From Volutella citrinella (taxonomy: Eukaryota; Ascomycota; Sordariomycetes; Hypocreales; Nectriaceae): 64,000 nucleotides of DNA. The stretch covers positions 868,001-932,000 of the forward strand of contig JAWZSP010000004.1 of NCBI GenBank assembly GCA_034401135.1, written 5' to 3'. Position numbers and translations under genes: made by a program. The notes beneath the pieces were generated by a model that worked only from the letters and a program-made list of their open reading frames with translations, made no database searches and was not told the DNA's origin. Positions within the stretch are counted from its first letter, which is position 1; every line of letters starts with the position of its first letter. Positions 63,167 through 64,000 of this stretch are shown in pieces.

Positions 63167-64000
63167 TTAAATTTTCATGTCGTAGAGCGGTACATCACCG
63201 TATGAGTATACTCCCGGTGCCATGCTGATCAAACGGCCCGTATCTGTCGCACCAGTAACCACTGTTCCCGTTACAGTCGTCCGTGTCACGCGCGATGGCG
63301 TGTTCTTTCCCTCATCCTGTACTACACCAATGCCGTACGTTCGCGGGCCGCCGAGGCCGCTGCTCCACCAGCCGAGCCGGAAGGTCTTGCGCCGATGTCC
63401 GTGAGCCAGATCCTTGCCCGTCATCCACTCGGATCCCTCGGGGATGCGCCACCACAGCGTAGAATCCGCCAGGAAACTCGCACGCGCGGCGATGCTTCCT
63501 GGGCTCTTGGGCAGCGGCGTGCCACGGTGCACCGTCCGGAGGGCCATCGCGCCCGCCATCAGGGCAACGGCCAAGAGACCCGTAAGTACGTACGTCTGTA
63601 CGCGACCCTGCGTGAGCCGCGGCACAAAATAATCGAGAGACCCAGCAATGAGAGGCAGGTCACCCGAGGCCTTGCGACGCACCCGCTCGCTGTTGAGGGC
63701 CTGCGCACCAACAAGGCCGTGAAATGAACGGATGGCCTGCACCACGGCATTTTGCCTCTCGTCCGATAACAGACGTTCGAGGCGCATATCCAGTCGTGAG
63801 TTGACCAGCGCACGGAAGAAGCCATCAAGGCCATCCAGCCCCTTCTTGTCCACGAGCTTCTCGAGAGCACCATATGCTGTCGACACCCGCGCCTCGATAT
63901 CCGATGCCCTCTCCGTCGTCGTGTTGGCAATGGGAATGTTGTCCCCGTCCACAGTGAGATCATCTGAGAGCAAAAACGTACGAACGTCGACCGTACGGAT
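63167..64000 (-). CDS. Membrane protein, DUF3433-like, 5' part cut by window edge
   Basis: The frame is open from the right edge to a stop at 63167, giving at least 277 C-terminal residues. A helical soluble region (IRTVDVRTFLLSDD..., then GLDGFFRALVNSRLDMRLERLLSDE) is followed by one membrane segment (VLTGLLAVALMAGAMAL). A short extracytosolic or cytosolic tail follows, with SIAARASFLADS, RKTFRLGWW and GGPRTYGIGVV. The combination of a late membrane helix, an AARASFLADS-like motif and a final LGWW...YGIGV block resembles fungal DUF3433 proteins, which are large multi-pass proteins of unknown role. This family call is from memory and tentative. No ATG is visible in the fragment's 5' part, consistent with truncation. 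Confidence 0.7.
   Translation of the reverse strand: MRTVDVRTFLLSDDLTVDGDNIPIANTTTERASDIEARVSTAYGALEKLVDKKGLDGLDGFFRALVNSRLDMRLERLLSDERQNAVVQAIRSFHGLVGAQALNSERVRRKASGDLPLIAGSLDYFVPRLTQGRVQTYVLTGLLAVALMAGAMALRTVHRGTPLPKSPGSIAARASFLADSTLWWRIPEGSEWMTGKDLAHGHRRKTFRLGWWSSGLGGPRTYGIGVVQDEGKNTPSRVTRTTVTGTVVTGATDTGRLISMAPGVYSYGDVPLYDMKI

Overview
The window is nuclear DNA from a filamentous ascomycete. Most genes carry short introns of about 46-120 bases with GTAAGT-like donors, CTAAY branch sites and YAG acceptors. Gene content is typical of Sordariomycetes: egt-1-type ergothioneine synthase, HOS3-type deacetylase, MRP51, a DUF6604 protein and a Zn2Cys6 regulator. The order Hypocreales is my best guess, but nothing here proves it. 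I see no operons, CRISPR arrays, tRNAs, rRNAs or intact transposons.

Layout: (1) 0-14 kb: a left-truncated DUF6604 protein (-); a hybrid histidine kinase with GAF, HisKA, HATPase and REC domains (+); a CorA-like membrane protein (-), divergent by about 180 bp from a RelA/SpoT-domain protein (+); and eIF2B alpha (+). (2) 14-17.7 kb: an 11-exon ergothioneine synthase gene (-). (3) 17.7-28.3 kb: two gene-poor spacers around a Zn2Cys6 transcription factor (-). (4) 28.3-35.7 kb: a spartin/senescence-domain protein (+), gamma-tubulin complex component GCP4 (+) and an acidic protein of unknown function (-). (5) 35.7-41.1 kb: a 5.4 kb spacer without a credible gene. (6) 41-52 kb: an SH3 actin-patch protein of the BBC1 type (-), an RTR1/RPAP2 CTD phosphatase (+), ribosomal protein eS17 (-), mitoribosomal MRP51 (-) and the queuine tRNA-ribosyltransferase catalytic subunit (+). 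(7) 53-64 kb: a HOS3-like deacetylase (+), histidinol phosphatase (-), a DUF2235 hydrolase (-) and a right-truncated membrane protein (-).

The genes are mostly independent housekeeping and regulatory loci. Themes that recur are translation (eIF2B alpha, eS17, MRP51, queuosine insertion), amino-acid and histidine-derived metabolism (HIS2 makes histidinol, Egt1 consumes histidine), cytoskeleton (GCP4, BBC1) and signalling (hybrid kinase, a possible alarmone synthetase). Exon joins were worked out by hand and checked for reading frame; every multi-exon model sums to a multiple of three. The most interesting items are the fungal RelA/SpoT-domain protein, two consecutive microexons in the ergothioneine gene, a stop-free 51-base intron in the deacetylase gene, and a 9-bp motif (TACGGAGTA) that recurs in the gene-poor spacers.
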